DNA of 64,000 nucleotides from Alphaproteobacteria bacterium (GTDB taxonomy: Bacteria; Pseudomonadota; Alphaproteobacteria; Sphingomonadales; Sphingomonadaceae). The notes beneath the pieces were generated by a model. It had not been told where the DNA came from, searched no databases, and was given only the letters and a program-made list of their open reading frames with translations. The stretch spans positions 62,001-126,000 of the forward strand of contig JAGWWF010000001.1 of the NCBI GenBank assembly GCA_018970445.1. The letters are read 5' to 3'. Positions 16,068 to 23,466 of the stretch are shown piece after piece. The stretch's first letter is position 1. Each line of letters opens with the position of its first letter. The position numbers were made by a program, and so were the translations under genes.

Positions 16068-16699
16068 TGTGGACGCGTGACAACCAAGCCGCCCGCGCCG
16101 CGCAGGAATTGCGGGACGGGTTTTATGTGAACCTGGGCATCGGCATGCCCACGCTGGTGGCCAATTTCATCCCGGCCGGCGTGGACGTGACGCTGCAGAG
16201 CGAGAATGGCATGCTGGGCATGGGGCCGTTCCCCTTTGCCGGGGAGGAAGACCCCGATCTGATCAACGCCGGCAAGCAGACGATCACCGAGCTTGACCGC
16301 ACCAGCTATTTCAGCAGCGCCGACAGTTTCGCCATGATCCGCGGCGGCCATGTCGACCTTTCGATCCTGGGCGCCATGGAGGTGGCCGACAATGGCGACA
16401 TCGCCAACTGGATGATCCCCGGCAAGATGGTCAAGGGCATGGGCGGCGCCATGGATCTGGTGGCCGGCGTGAAGAAGATCATCGTGCTGATGGAGCACAA
16501 CGCCCGCGATGGATCGCCCAAGTTCAGACAGGCCTGCACCCTGCCGCTGACGGGAAAGGGCGTGGTGGACATGGTGATTTCCGATCTGGCCGTGCTGGCC
16601 CGCCCGGCCAAGGGCGCTGCGTTCAGGCTGATCGAGCTGGCACCGGGCATGGATCTGGACACGCTGCGCGCCCGCACCGAAGGCCATTTCGAGGCCTGA
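16067..16699 (+). CDS. scoB: 3-oxoacid CoA-transferase subunit B
   Basis: 210 aa beta subunit carrying the active-site Glu in QSENGMLGMGPFP (about residue 46), the residue that forms the gamma-glutamyl-CoA thioester. GGHVDLSILGAMEVADNGDI and GAMDLVAGVKKIIVLMEH follow and match the family. Start ATG 16067 overlaps the scoA stop (TGATG), giving translational coupling and equal subunit yield. A toxin-antitoxin pair follows on the opposite strand 9 nt later, with no obvious terminator between. Confidence 0.96.
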   Translation: MWTRDNQAARAAQELRDGFYVNLGIGMPTLVANFIPAGVDVTLQSENGMLGMGPFPFAGEEDPDLINAGKQTITELDRTSYFSSADSFAMIRGGHVDLSILGAMEVADNGDIANWMIPGKMVKGMGGAMDLVAGVKKIIVLMEHNARDGSPKFRQACTLPLTGKGVVDMVISDLAVLARPAKGAAFRLIELAPGMDLDTLRARTEGHFEA

Positions 16700-16708
16700 G
16701 GCGTTCGT

Positions 16709-17104
16709 TCAGCCGAGCAACTGCACCCGTGCCGCCTGGGCAGAACCGGCGCAGGCGGCGTGGAAGCGGCGATCGGCGGTGATGAGCACGTCATCCTCGG
16801 CAATGGCGAGGGCGAGGTAGAAACAATCGTAGGCGGGGTGGTTGAGGGTCACGGCAAGTTCCAGGGCCGCCTGTGCCAACTCCTCGCCAGTCACGACCAG
16901 GCTGAAGACATTTTCCAGTCGCGCCAGCAGTGCGCCGGGTTCACCGACCCGTGCCGTGCGGGCAAGCCGCCACATGATATTGGCCATTTCGGCGAAGAAG
17001 AGATCGGGAACTTTCAGATCGTCGCGTTCGAGCAACGGCAGGGCGGCGGAGCTGGATGCCTCGTCCACCAGCCATTTGGTTGCAACGCTGGCATCGGTGA
17101 TCAT
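16709..17104 (-). CDS. vapC: PIN-domain toxin (VapC family)
   Basis: 131 aa PIN-fold endoribonuclease. The four acidic metal ligands are recognisable: D4 in MITDASVATKW, E39 in FFAEMANIMWRL, the D in YDCFYLALA and D in LITADRRFHAA. VapC toxins cut tRNA or rRNA when freed from the antitoxin. The start overlaps the antitoxin stop by 4 nt (ATGA), the usual coupled order of antitoxin then toxin. It is convergent with scoB. Confidence 0.9.
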   Translation of the reverse strand: MITDASVATKWLVDEASSSAALPLLERDDLKVPDLFFAEMANIMWRLARTARVGEPGALLARLENVFSLVVTGEELAQAALELAVTLNHPAYDCFYLALAIAEDDVLITADRRFHAACAGSAQAARVQLLG

Positions 17105-17364
17105 CGGTAGGGATCATCGACAGCGTCGCGATCCTCACGCAACATGGCTGTCGTATCCGGCCACGGCTCGCCAACCGGCCGCCAACTTGCCACGATTGCG
17201 CGCATTTCATGAATCAGGGCAACACGCTCGTCGGCAGTCAACCGCGTGCCACGGCGCAGCGCCTCGCGCGCTTCCGCCTCCATCGACCGCCCGGCCGCTT
17301 CGGCGCGGCGTTTCAGCGTTTCGATGATGCGGTCATCAAGGTTGCGGATGATGATCTGGCCCAT
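17101..17364 (-). CDS. VapB/FitA-like ribbon-helix-helix antitoxin
   Basis: 87 aa. The N-terminus MGQIIIRNLDDRIIETLKRRA is an Arc/FitA ribbon-helix-helix domain (beta strand QIIIRNL plus two helices to about residue 45). The C-terminal tail (ALIHEMRAIVASW...) would wrap the PIN toxin. ATG 17364 begins the conserved strand; an in-frame ATG 27 nt upstream lies inside the operator palindrome and would add an atypical leader. The dimer is expected to bind the palindrome at 17367-17395 and repress the pair. Confidence 0.88.
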   Translation of the reverse strand: MGQIIIRNLDDRIIETLKRRAEAAGRSMEAEAREALRRGTRLTADERVALIHEMRAIVASWRPVGEPWPDTTAMLREDRDAVDDPYR

Positions 17365-17366
17365 GG

Positions 17367-17395
17367 TCGGATGATAGCATGATGCTATCATCCGA
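17367..17395. promoter_or_regulatory. Perfect palindrome upstream of the VapB-like gene (operator)
   Basis: TCGGATGATAGCA and TGCTATCATCCGA are perfect 13-nt arms around TGA. The palindrome ends 2 nt before the antitoxin ATG, leaving no room for a separate ribosome site, so translation may be leaderless or initiate from within the operator. Perfect dyads like this are typical autoregulatory sites for ribbon-helix-helix antitoxins. Confidence 0.8.
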
Positions 17396-17409
17396 ACCAG
17401 CAGGGGTTT

Positions 17410-17437
17410 GGGGATGATGGCAGCTTGCCATCACCCC
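17410..17437 (-). terminator. Hairpin after the outer membrane protein gene
   Basis: GGGGATGATGGCA (17410-17422) and TGCCATCA-CCCC (17426-17437) form a stem with a 3-nt loop, 12 nt after the stop of the minus-strand gene. No T-tract follows, so it may be a processing or Rho-assisted end. Confidence 0.42.
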
Positions 17438-17448
17438 CGCCAGCCGCA

Positions 17449-18054
17449 TCAGAAGCGGAAGTTGACGCCGGTCATCACCGCATGGCGGTGATAGTTGAGC
17501 GTGTTGGGGCCGCCGGCACCCGGCAGAATGTCGTTGCCGTAATCGGCGTAATTATACTCCAGCCGGGCCGAGATGTTGCGGCTCAGCTTGTGCTCATAGC
17601 CCACGCCCAGCAGGTAGCCGTCGCGGTTTTCCGCCGGGCCGGCCGGGTTGGCGATGCTGAAACGGGCGTTGGAATAGCCGCCGCGGGCATAGAGCAGACC
17701 TTCCGGCGTGATCAGCCAGCCGGCGCGGCCGGTGACATTGATGGTGCGGCCCTGTTCGACATCGAACGCGGCGAAATCGGTGCGGCCGGTGCGCCCGGTA
17801 AGCGATGTTTCCACGCCCAGCACGGCCTTGCCGATCTGGAAATCATAACCGATCTGGCCGCCATAGGCGAAGCCGTCGCCGCTGGCGCGGGCGGTGGCGG
17901 GAGGCACGGTGCCGGTGGTGAGCGACTGGCGGTCCTGCTGCCAGCCGATCTGGCCACCGATGAACGGGCCCTGGAACGTCTTGTCGCCATCGGCCGCCAG
18001 CGCGGGGGCAGCGAGGGTGGCGGCGGCAAGAACGGCAAACATGATACGCGACAT
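17449..18054 (-). CDS. Outer membrane beta-barrel protein (Omp25/OmpA-like barrel)
   Basis: 201 aa. A Sec signal peptide (1-20, ending PALA/A) is followed by alternating strands typical of an eight-stranded barrel: FIGGQIGWQ, FAYGGQIGYDFQIG, AVLGVETSLTG, INVTGRAGWL, LLYARGGYS, YLLGVGYEHKL, ISARLEYNYADY and VMTGVNFRF. The terminal Phe is the BAM recognition signal. Such proteins are abundant surface proteins in alphaproteobacteria; no enzymatic role is implied. It is a single gene with a hairpin 12 nt after the stop. Confidence 0.88.
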   Translation of the reverse strand: MSRIMFAVLAAATLAAPALAADGDKTFQGPFIGGQIGWQQDRQSLTTGTVPPATARASGDGFAYGGQIGYDFQIGKAVLGVETSLTGRTGRTDFAAFDVEQGRTINVTGRAGWLITPEGLLYARGGYSNARFSIANPAGPAENRDGYLLGVGYEHKLSRNISARLEYNYADYGNDILPGAGGPNTLNYHRHAVMTGVNFRF

Positions 18055-18199
18055 GGATTTTGATCCTTCTTGTTGCGCCGGCGATGGGGGGTGCCGGCTG
18101 TGGCAAGAAGTGGCCTGTCGCGGCTGGCCGCACGCTGAACCAAATCGGGCGATTTCAAGATATTGGCAGGCCCGCCGCCGCGCTGTTGCCCAATTTCGT

Positions 18200-19240
18200 T
18201 CAGCCCTTCTTCAGGTGGCGGCGGCCCAGCAGCTCGGCAATCTGCACGGCGTTCAGCGCCGCACCCTTGCGCAGATTGTCTGACACGCACCACAGCGCCA
18301 GGCCGTGTTCCACCGTCGGGTCCTTGCGCACGCGGGAAACGAAGGTGGCATAATCGCCGACGCATTCGACCGGGGTGACGTAACCACCGTCCTCGCGCTT
18401 GTCGATCAGCATGACGCCGGGCGCCTCGCGCAGCAGGCCCTGCGCCTTCGCCACGCTGATCGGCATTTCGAATTCCACATTGATGGCTTCCGAATGGCCC
18501 ACGAACACCGGCACGCGCACGCAGGTGGCCGTCACCTCGATTTCCGGATCGAGGATCTTGCGGGTCTCCGCCGTCATCTTCCATTCTTCCTTGGTGTATC
18601 CGTCCATGCCGCTGTCGGACCCTAAGAAGCTGTCGATGTGGGGGATCACGTTGAAGGCGATGCGCTTGGTGAATTTCTCGATCACCGGTTCATCGTTCAC
18701 GAAGATGGCGCGGGTCTGGGTGAACAGCTCGTCCATCCCGGCCTTGCCGGCGCCCGACACCGATTGATAGGTGCTCACCACCACGCGCTTGATGATGGCG
18801 GCATCGTGCAGCGGCTTCAGCGCCACCACCATCTGGGCGGTGGAGCAGTTGGGGTTGGCGATGATGTTGCGCTTCTTGTAGCCATCGATGGCGTCGGGGT
18901 TCACCTCCGGCACGATCAACGGCACATCGGGCTCCATGCGGAACAGGCTGCTGTTGTCGATCACCACACAGCCTTGTGCAGCCGCCCTGGGGGCATGGAT
19001 CTTGGCCGGGCCGGAACCGGCGGCGAACAGCGCGATATCCCAGCCGGTGAAATCGAAATGCTCGATATTCTGCACCTTCAGGGTGCGGCCGTCCTCGCCG
19101 AAATCAATGACGTCGCCGGTGGAGCGCGGGCTGGCCACCGCGGCAATCTCGGCCAGCGGGAACTGGCGTTCGGCCAATATGTTCAGCATTTCGCGCCCGA
19201 CATTGCCGGTGGCACCAACAACGACAACCCTGTAACCCAT
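18200..19240 (-). CDS. asd: Aspartate-semialdehyde dehydrogenase
   Basis: 346 aa. It reduces L-aspartyl-4-phosphate to L-aspartate-4-semialdehyde with NADPH, a branch point to lysine, diaminopimelate, threonine and methionine. N-terminal Rossmann motif VVVGATGNVGREML (5-18); catalytic Cys132 in NPNCSTAQM; SGAGKAGMDEL and FVGHSEAINVEF substrate loops. Length is normal. It stands alone between the outer membrane protein and a toxin-antitoxin module and has no visible attenuator. Confidence 0.96.
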   Translation of the reverse strand: MGYRVVVVGATGNVGREMLNILAERQFPLAEIAAVASPRSTGDVIDFGEDGRTLKVQNIEHFDFTGWDIALFAAGSGPAKIHAPRAAAQGCVVIDNSSLFRMEPDVPLIVPEVNPDAIDGYKKRNIIANPNCSTAQMVVALKPLHDAAIIKRVVVSTYQSVSGAGKAGMDELFTQTRAIFVNDEPVIEKFTKRIAFNVIPHIDSFLGSDSGMDGYTKEEWKMTAETRKILDPEIEVTATCVRVPVFVGHSEAINVEFEMPISVAKAQGLLREAPGVMLIDKREDGGYVTPVECVGDYATFVSRVRKDPTVEHGLALWCVSDNLRKGAALNAVQIAELLGRRHLKKG

Positions 19241-19327
19241 GACACACTCCTTGGGCTGTGGCTGTTAGCGCATCACCGCCCGGAATCAAAACCGACTTTT
19301 GTGCAATGCAGCGGCGTCGGGCCGCGC

Positions 19328-19753
19328 TCAGGCCGCCGCCGCGAACGGATTGACCAGCGCCACGCCCATCGCCGCGAAATCGGCGGTGTTGCGCGTGGCC
19401 ACCGTCAAACCTGCCTGCAGCGCGGTAGCGGCAATCCAGGCATCCCGTTCCGATTTCGGATCAGGGATGTGCAGCCCGGCACAGATCAATGCCACGTCGC
19501 GCGTTAACGGCAGGGTGCGCCCTTCCCAGATCGGCAGCACACGATCGTCCAGCCAGCGCCGCAACGCGGCACCCTGCTGGGGATCGCGCCGCTCCATCTG
19601 CTGCACGCCGCGTTCCAGTTCGAACAGGCTCATCACCGAAATATAGCTGGCATCCACATCAACGCTTGCCAGCCAGCGGGCAGCGTTGGCATCGATCCGA
19701 TTGGTGCCAAGCTTGCGTGATTCTGAAATGATGTTGGTGTCGAGCAGCAACAT
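19328..19753 (-). CDS. PIN-domain toxin (FitB/VapC-like)
   Basis: 141 aa PIN nuclease: D5 in LLLDTNIISE, E in SLFELERGV (about 47), D in ERDAWIAATAL (about 103) and D in TRNTADFAAMG (about 124) form the acidic centre. The DTNIISE start and DAWIAATAL are closest to the FitB branch. Its start overlaps the preceding antitoxin stop by 1 nt. The sequence differs clearly from the PIN toxin at 16709-17104, so it is a separate acquisition rather than a tandem duplicate. Confidence 0.88.
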   Translation of the reverse strand: MLLLDTNIISESRKLGTNRIDANAARWLASVDVDASYISVMSLFELERGVQQMERRDPQQGAALRRWLDDRVLPIWEGRTLPLTRDVALICAGLHIPDPKSERDAWIAATALQAGLTVATRNTADFAAMGVALVNPFAAAA

Positions 19754-19998
19754 CAGTCGGCCAGATCAGGCATCGCCCCGGCCAGCTGCGAACGCGGCGG
19801 TTCCCAATCGAAATCCAGTGGCTGCGCCGGCGCCAGCGCTGTGGCCAGAGTCTGGCGCCTGGCCGCCAGCCGTTCCAGCGCCTCCTCGATCACCTCGGCC
19901 TGGCTGCGGCCACCCGCCGTCAATCGCGCCAACAGTGCGGTGGCGCGGGCCGATCGGATGGTGATCGGCGGCTGGCGGCGGCGGGCGATGGTCTGCAT
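19753..19998 (-). CDS. Antitoxin of the FitB/VapC-like pair
   Basis: 81 aa. Residues 8-50 (RQPPITIRSARATALLARLT...AEVIEEALERLAARR) fit a short DNA-binding domain of the type II VapB/Rv0623-like antitoxins, with ITIRS as the beta strand. The acidic, Pro-containing tail DFDWEPPRSQLAGAM would block the toxin active site. The ATG overlaps a palindrome at 19994-20024, so binding there would occlude translation as well as transcription. Confidence 0.78.
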   Translation of the reverse strand: MQTIARRRQPPITIRSARATALLARLTAGGRSQAEVIEEALERLAARRQTLATALAPAQPLDFDWEPPRSQLAGAMPDLAD

Positions 19999-20024
19999 GC
20001 ACCGGTCATATCACCGTGCATGCA
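19994..20024. promoter_or_regulatory. Palindrome overlapping the antitoxin start codon
   Basis: Arms TGCATGCAC (19994-20002) and GTGCATGCA (20016-20024) are perfect inverted copies around a 13-nt centre in which a further GGT/ACC can pair with a one-base offset. The antitoxin start codon (19996-19998) lies inside the left arm. Confidence 0.6.
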
Positions 20025-20045
20025 CGTGCACAAGCACGCCGCAGT

Positions 20046-21260
20046 TCAGCGTTTGCGCGACAAGATCGCCGTCACCGCCAGATCGGCGGTGACATTGCCC
20101 AGGGTGCGGAACACGTCGGGCACCAGCTCCACCGCCAGCAGAACGGGTAGCACCGCGATGGGCACGCCCATGGCGTTGGCGATCGGCACGCAAGCGGCCA
20201 GGAAGGTGATGGAGCCGGGCAGGCCACCGGTGGAGACGGCCGCCACCAATGCTGCCAGCAGCGCGCCCAGATAGGCCAGCGCCGTGTGATCCATGCCGTA
20301 GAGATGCCCGCAATACAGGACCACCGCGACATTGGCGCAGGGGCTGGTGATGCGGAAGATGCTGACCGCCAGCGGCAGCACCACCTGGGCGGTGGCGCGT
20401 GGCAGGCCCAGCCGTTCCGCCCCGTCGAAGATGGCGGGCAAGGATGCGATGCTGGACTGGGTGGACACCGCCACCGCCTGCGCCGGCAGCACGGCGCGGG
20501 CAAAGGCCAGCGGACCGACCCGGCCAAGGATCACGGCCAGCGGATAGACCAGGATGATCAGCCCGACCTGCACCACCACCAGCACGGCGATATAGTGGCC
20601 CAGCAGGCCGAACGCGCCCAGCCCGGCCTTGATCCCCACGCTGACCGCCAGCGCGAACACGCCAACCGGCGCGATCAGGAAAATCCAGCCGACCAGCACC
20701 AGCATGGCATCCTTCACCGCATCGAACAGCGCCACCAGCTGGCCGCGCCGGCCATCATCCAGCCGGCTGGCGGCCAGGGCGAACAGGCTGATGAAGGTGA
20801 CAACCGGCAGCATGTCGCCCTTGGCCAGCGAATCGAAGATGTTGGCCGGCACCAGGCTGAGCAGCCACTTGCCGATATCCACCTTGATCTCGCCCACCGG
20901 CGCTGCGCCGGCACTGGTGGCCACGATGGCGGCGGCCGCCGCCGGCGGTGCCGGCCACCAATCGAGCAGCAGCGGCACGAACAGCATCGACCAGCCGGCG
21001 GAAAACACCAGCAACGCGAAAAAGGCCAGCAACGCCCGCCCGGCGGTGCGGCCGCCGCCGGCCTGGCCCACCGATTGGGCGATGCCGCTGAACAACAGGC
21101 CGGCGATCAGCGGAATGATCGTCATCTGGAGGGCCTGCAGCCACAGATTGCCGATGGCATCGCTCACTGGCAGCAGCGGCTTGCCAACGGCGGCCGGCAG
21201 CAGCGCCCCCACCACCAGCCCGGCCAGCAGCGCCAGGAAGATGCGCAGCGTCAGGTTCAT
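20046..21260 (-). CDS. Dicarboxylate/amino acid:cation symporter (DAACS family)
   Basis: 404 aa inner-membrane carrier of the GltP/DctA fold, about eight helices plus two hairpins. HP1 reads STQSSIASLPA, a variant of the serine-rich loop, and HP2 is recognisable as VAAVSTGGLPGS. The canonical NMDGT motif of the helix-7 region is missing: the equivalent stretch reads FRITSPCANVAVVLY, as in a subgroup of proteobacterial members. The substrate (dicarboxylate, glutamate, cystine) is not predictable. The start overlaps the DUF502 stop by 4 nt, as third gene of the leuB operon. Confidence 0.86.
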   Translation of the reverse strand: MNLTLRIFLALLAGLVVGALLPAAVGKPLLPVSDAIGNLWLQALQMTIIPLIAGLLFSGIAQSVGQAGGGRTAGRALLAFFALLVFSAGWSMLFVPLLLDWWPAPPAAAAAIVATSAGAAPVGEIKVDIGKWLLSLVPANIFDSLAKGDMLPVVTFISLFALAASRLDDGRRGQLVALFDAVKDAMLVLVGWIFLIAPVGVFALAVSVGIKAGLGAFGLLGHYIAVLVVVQVGLIILVYPLAVILGRVGPLAFARAVLPAQAVAVSTQSSIASLPAIFDGAERLGLPRATAQVVLPLAVSIFRITSPCANVAVVLYCGHLYGMDHTALAYLGALLAALVAAVSTGGLPGSITFLAACVPIANAMGVPIAVLPVLLAVELVPDVFRTLGNVTADLAVTAILSRKR

Positions 21261-21886
21261 CTTGCCGTCTCCGGTCCGCTCAGCGTGCCCATGGTGACAT
21301 AGAGCTTGGCCAGATCGTCCACCCCCATGTTCGGCACCGGCTTCACCCGGCTGGCCTCCACGAACAACAGGCCGCCGCCCACCGGCACCGGCGCGGTGGG
21401 GATCAGGATCAACAGGCGCGGCCCCTGGCCGAAATCATGCAGTTTTGGGCTGGTGAGCAGCGCCAGCGCCTCGACATGATCCCCGAAGCTGACCGACACC
21501 ACCGCCATGCCGCTCATTTCCCCGCCGGGGCTGGCGCCCATCATCCGCACGAACTGCGCCAGTGGGCGATACAGCGCGCCCAGCCCCGGAATCCGGCTGA
21601 TCAGCCCATCCAGACCGCCTTCCAGCTGGGGGCGAAAGCGCGTCTGCACGGCCAGACCCACCACCCACACCAGCAGCGCCGCCATGCCCAGCCCGGCCCA
21701 GAAGGCGGCAAGCGGCGATGGCGTGAAGAACATGCCGGCCTGGCCCAGCACCTGGCCCAGCGGTGTGCCCGGCCCCAGCGCGGCGATCAGATAGCCCGAC
21801 AGCCAGTTGAGGATGATGATGGTGACCAGCACCGGCGCCAGAAACAGCAGCCCGGTGGCAAAGGGGGCCAGAACGCGCCGGATCAA
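21257..21886 (-). CDS. DUF502 membrane protein
   Basis: 209 aa. Two N-terminal transmembrane segments (about 6-28 and 48-75) precede a soluble domain with [20 protein letters not shown] and [20 protein letters not shown], matching DUF502, a family of unknown function found across bacteria and plants (COV-like). The start is TTG 21886, overlapping the leuB stop as TTGA; no ATG or GTG gives the complete first helix. It overlaps the symporter start by 4 nt. Confidence 0.85.
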   Translation of the reverse strand: MIRRVLAPFATGLLFLAPVLVTIIILNWLSGYLIAALGPGTPLGQVLGQAGMFFTPSPLAAFWAGLGMAALLVWVVGLAVQTRFRPQLEGGLDGLISRIPGLGALYRPLAQFVRMMGASPGGEMSGMAVVSVSFGDHVEALALLTSPKLHDFGQGPRLLILIPTAPVPVGGGLLFVEASRVKPVPNMGVDDLAKLYVTMGTLSGPETAR

Positions 21887-22947
21887 AGGCCGGCCAAAAT
21901 GGCGTCACCCATGGCCGCCGTGGTGGTGGTGCCGCCCAGATCGGGTGTGCGCGCGCCCTTGTCCAACGCGGCCTCCACGGCGGCTTCCACCTTGATCGCC
22001 AGATCGGGCGCGCCCAGGCTGTGGCGCAGCGCCATGGCCAGGCTGAGCACCGCGGCGCACGGATTGGCCACCCCGCGCCCGGCGATATCGGGGGCGGAAC
22101 CGTGGATGGGTTCATAAAGGCCGGGCGTGCCGGCATCCCCGATCGCGGCCGATGGCAGCATGCCCAGCGAGCCGGTCAGCATGCCGGCCTCATCGGAAAG
22201 AATGTCGCCGAACAGATTGTCGGTGAGGATGACATCGAACTGCTTGGGGTTCTTCACCAGCTGCATCGCCATGTTGTCGGCCAGCATGTGCGAAAGCCTG
22301 ATGTCGGGATATTCGGCATCGCGCAGCGCCTGCACATCTTCCCGCCACATCAGCCCGGCTTCCATCACATTGCCCTTTTCCGCCGAGCAGACTTCTTGCC
22401 TGCGGCCGCGGGCCAGTTCGAAGGCGACGCGGGCGACGCGGTGGATCTCGCTGGTGGTATAGACATGGGTGTTGACGCCGCGGCGCTGGCCATCGGCCAG
22501 GGTTTCCACCCCGCGCGGCTCCCCGAAATAGACGCCGCCGGTGAGTTCGCGCACGAACAAGATGTCGAGCCCGTCGACATACACGCGCTTCAGGCTGGAG
22601 GCATCGGCCAGCGCCGAAAAACAGCGCGCCGGGCGCAGATTGGCATAGACGTTCATGCCGGCGCGCAAGGCCAGCAGCCCGGCTTCCGGCCGCTTGTCAT
22701 AGGGCTGGCCGGCCCATTGCGGCCCGCCCACCGCGCCCATCAGCACGGCATCGGCCGCCCTGGCCTGGGCCAGCACAGCGGGCGTGAGCGGCAGGCCGGT
22801 CGCATCGATGCTGGCGCCGCCGAACAGGGCCTCCTCCACCGTGAGCGCCAGCCCCTGCGAGATCAGCCGGCCGGCAACACGGCGGGCCACGGCGGAAACT
22901 TCGGGCCCGATGCCATCGCCGGGCAGCAGCAACAATGTCTTGGTCAT
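21883..22947 (-). CDS. leuB: 3-Isopropylmalate dehydrogenase
   Basis: 354 aa. It oxidatively decarboxylates (2R,3S)-3-isopropylmalate to 4-methyl-2-oxopentanoate with NAD+ in leucine synthesis. The N-terminal [25 protein letters not shown] and the signature region around [19 protein letters not shown] (Mg2+-binding Asp residues) are intact, as is GSLGMLPSA and [15 protein letters not shown] (NAD site). It is first of an operon with DUF502 and a symporter. leuCD are not in the window. Confidence 0.97.
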   Translation of the reverse strand: MTKTLLLLPGDGIGPEVSAVARRVAGRLISQGLALTVEEALFGGASIDATGLPLTPAVLAQARAADAVLMGAVGGPQWAGQPYDKRPEAGLLALRAGMNVYANLRPARCFSALADASSLKRVYVDGLDILFVRELTGGVYFGEPRGVETLADGQRRGVNTHVYTTSEIHRVARVAFELARGRRQEVCSAEKGNVMEAGLMWREDVQALRDAEYPDIRLSHMLADNMAMQLVKNPKQFDVILTDNLFGDILSDEAGMLTGSLGMLPSAAIGDAGTPGLYEPIHGSAPDIAGRGVANPCAAVLSLAMALRHSLGAPDLAIKVEAAVEAALDKGARTPDLGGTTTTAAMGDAILAGL

Positions 22948-23091
22948 GCCCCGGCTTTAACCAGTAAGCGCGGCGCTGCCAACATCGTCAAAAGGCGCAG
23001 CCTGGCCAATCCTGGCAAGCTGGGAGAAACCCGGCCCGCGCTGCCCCCCTGCGGCGCGCGGGCCGGTTGCCCTCTCCCCGTCGGGCAAAGC

Positions 23092-23376
23092 TCAATCGGC
23101 CAAGGTGGCGCTGCGCTGCTGGCGGGCCCGCGCCAGCGTATCGGCCCGGCAACGATCGGCCAGCCGCGATTCGTTCAGATCGCGCAGACTGGTGAAGCGG
23201 CAGACCTGCGATGCCGCCCGGCGCAGCCGGTCATCAAGCCGGCGCTGGCCATCGGCGGTGCCCAGATCCAGATCATGAACGGCCACGGCCACGCTGGGCC
23301 CGGCGGCCACGGTGATGGTGGGGGTGGCAACGGCCGGCGCGGCCAGCAGCAGCGCGGCAAACAGCAGATGGCGCAT
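23092..23376 (-). CDS. UrcA-family secreted small protein
   Basis: 94 aa with a signal peptide (1-17, ending PAVA/TPT) and the UrcA signature VAVHDLDLGTADGQRRLDDRL followed by AASQVCRF. The family is common in Sphingomonadales and Caulobacterales, and its role is unknown. Two Cys (about 59 and 76) could form a disulfide in the periplasm. A near-perfect 28-bp palindrome lies about 60 nt upstream, suggesting dedicated regulation. Confidence 0.85.
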   Translation of the reverse strand: MRHLLFAALLLAAPAVATPTITVAAGPSVAVAVHDLDLGTADGQRRLDDRLRRAASQVCRFTSLRDLNESRLADRCRADTLARARQQRSATLAD

Positions 23377-23438
23377 GGCGTTCTCCTCGGCGCCGCACGC
23401 TGTCTGCTGCGGCAGCCGGTCGCAGGATAGCGGCGCCG

Positions 23439-23466
23439 GGCGTCTACGTCAAATGACGTATACGCC
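23439..23466. promoter_or_regulatory. Near-perfect 28-bp palindrome upstream of urcA
   Basis: GGCGTCTACGTCA-AA-TGACGTATACGCC: two 13-nt arms with a single mismatch around AA, core TACGTCA/TGACGTA. It ends exactly at the stop codon of the upstream minus-strand dehydrogenase (23467) and lies 62 nt before the urcA start. It has the size and symmetry of a dimeric regulator site. I do not recognise the regulator. Confidence 0.65.
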
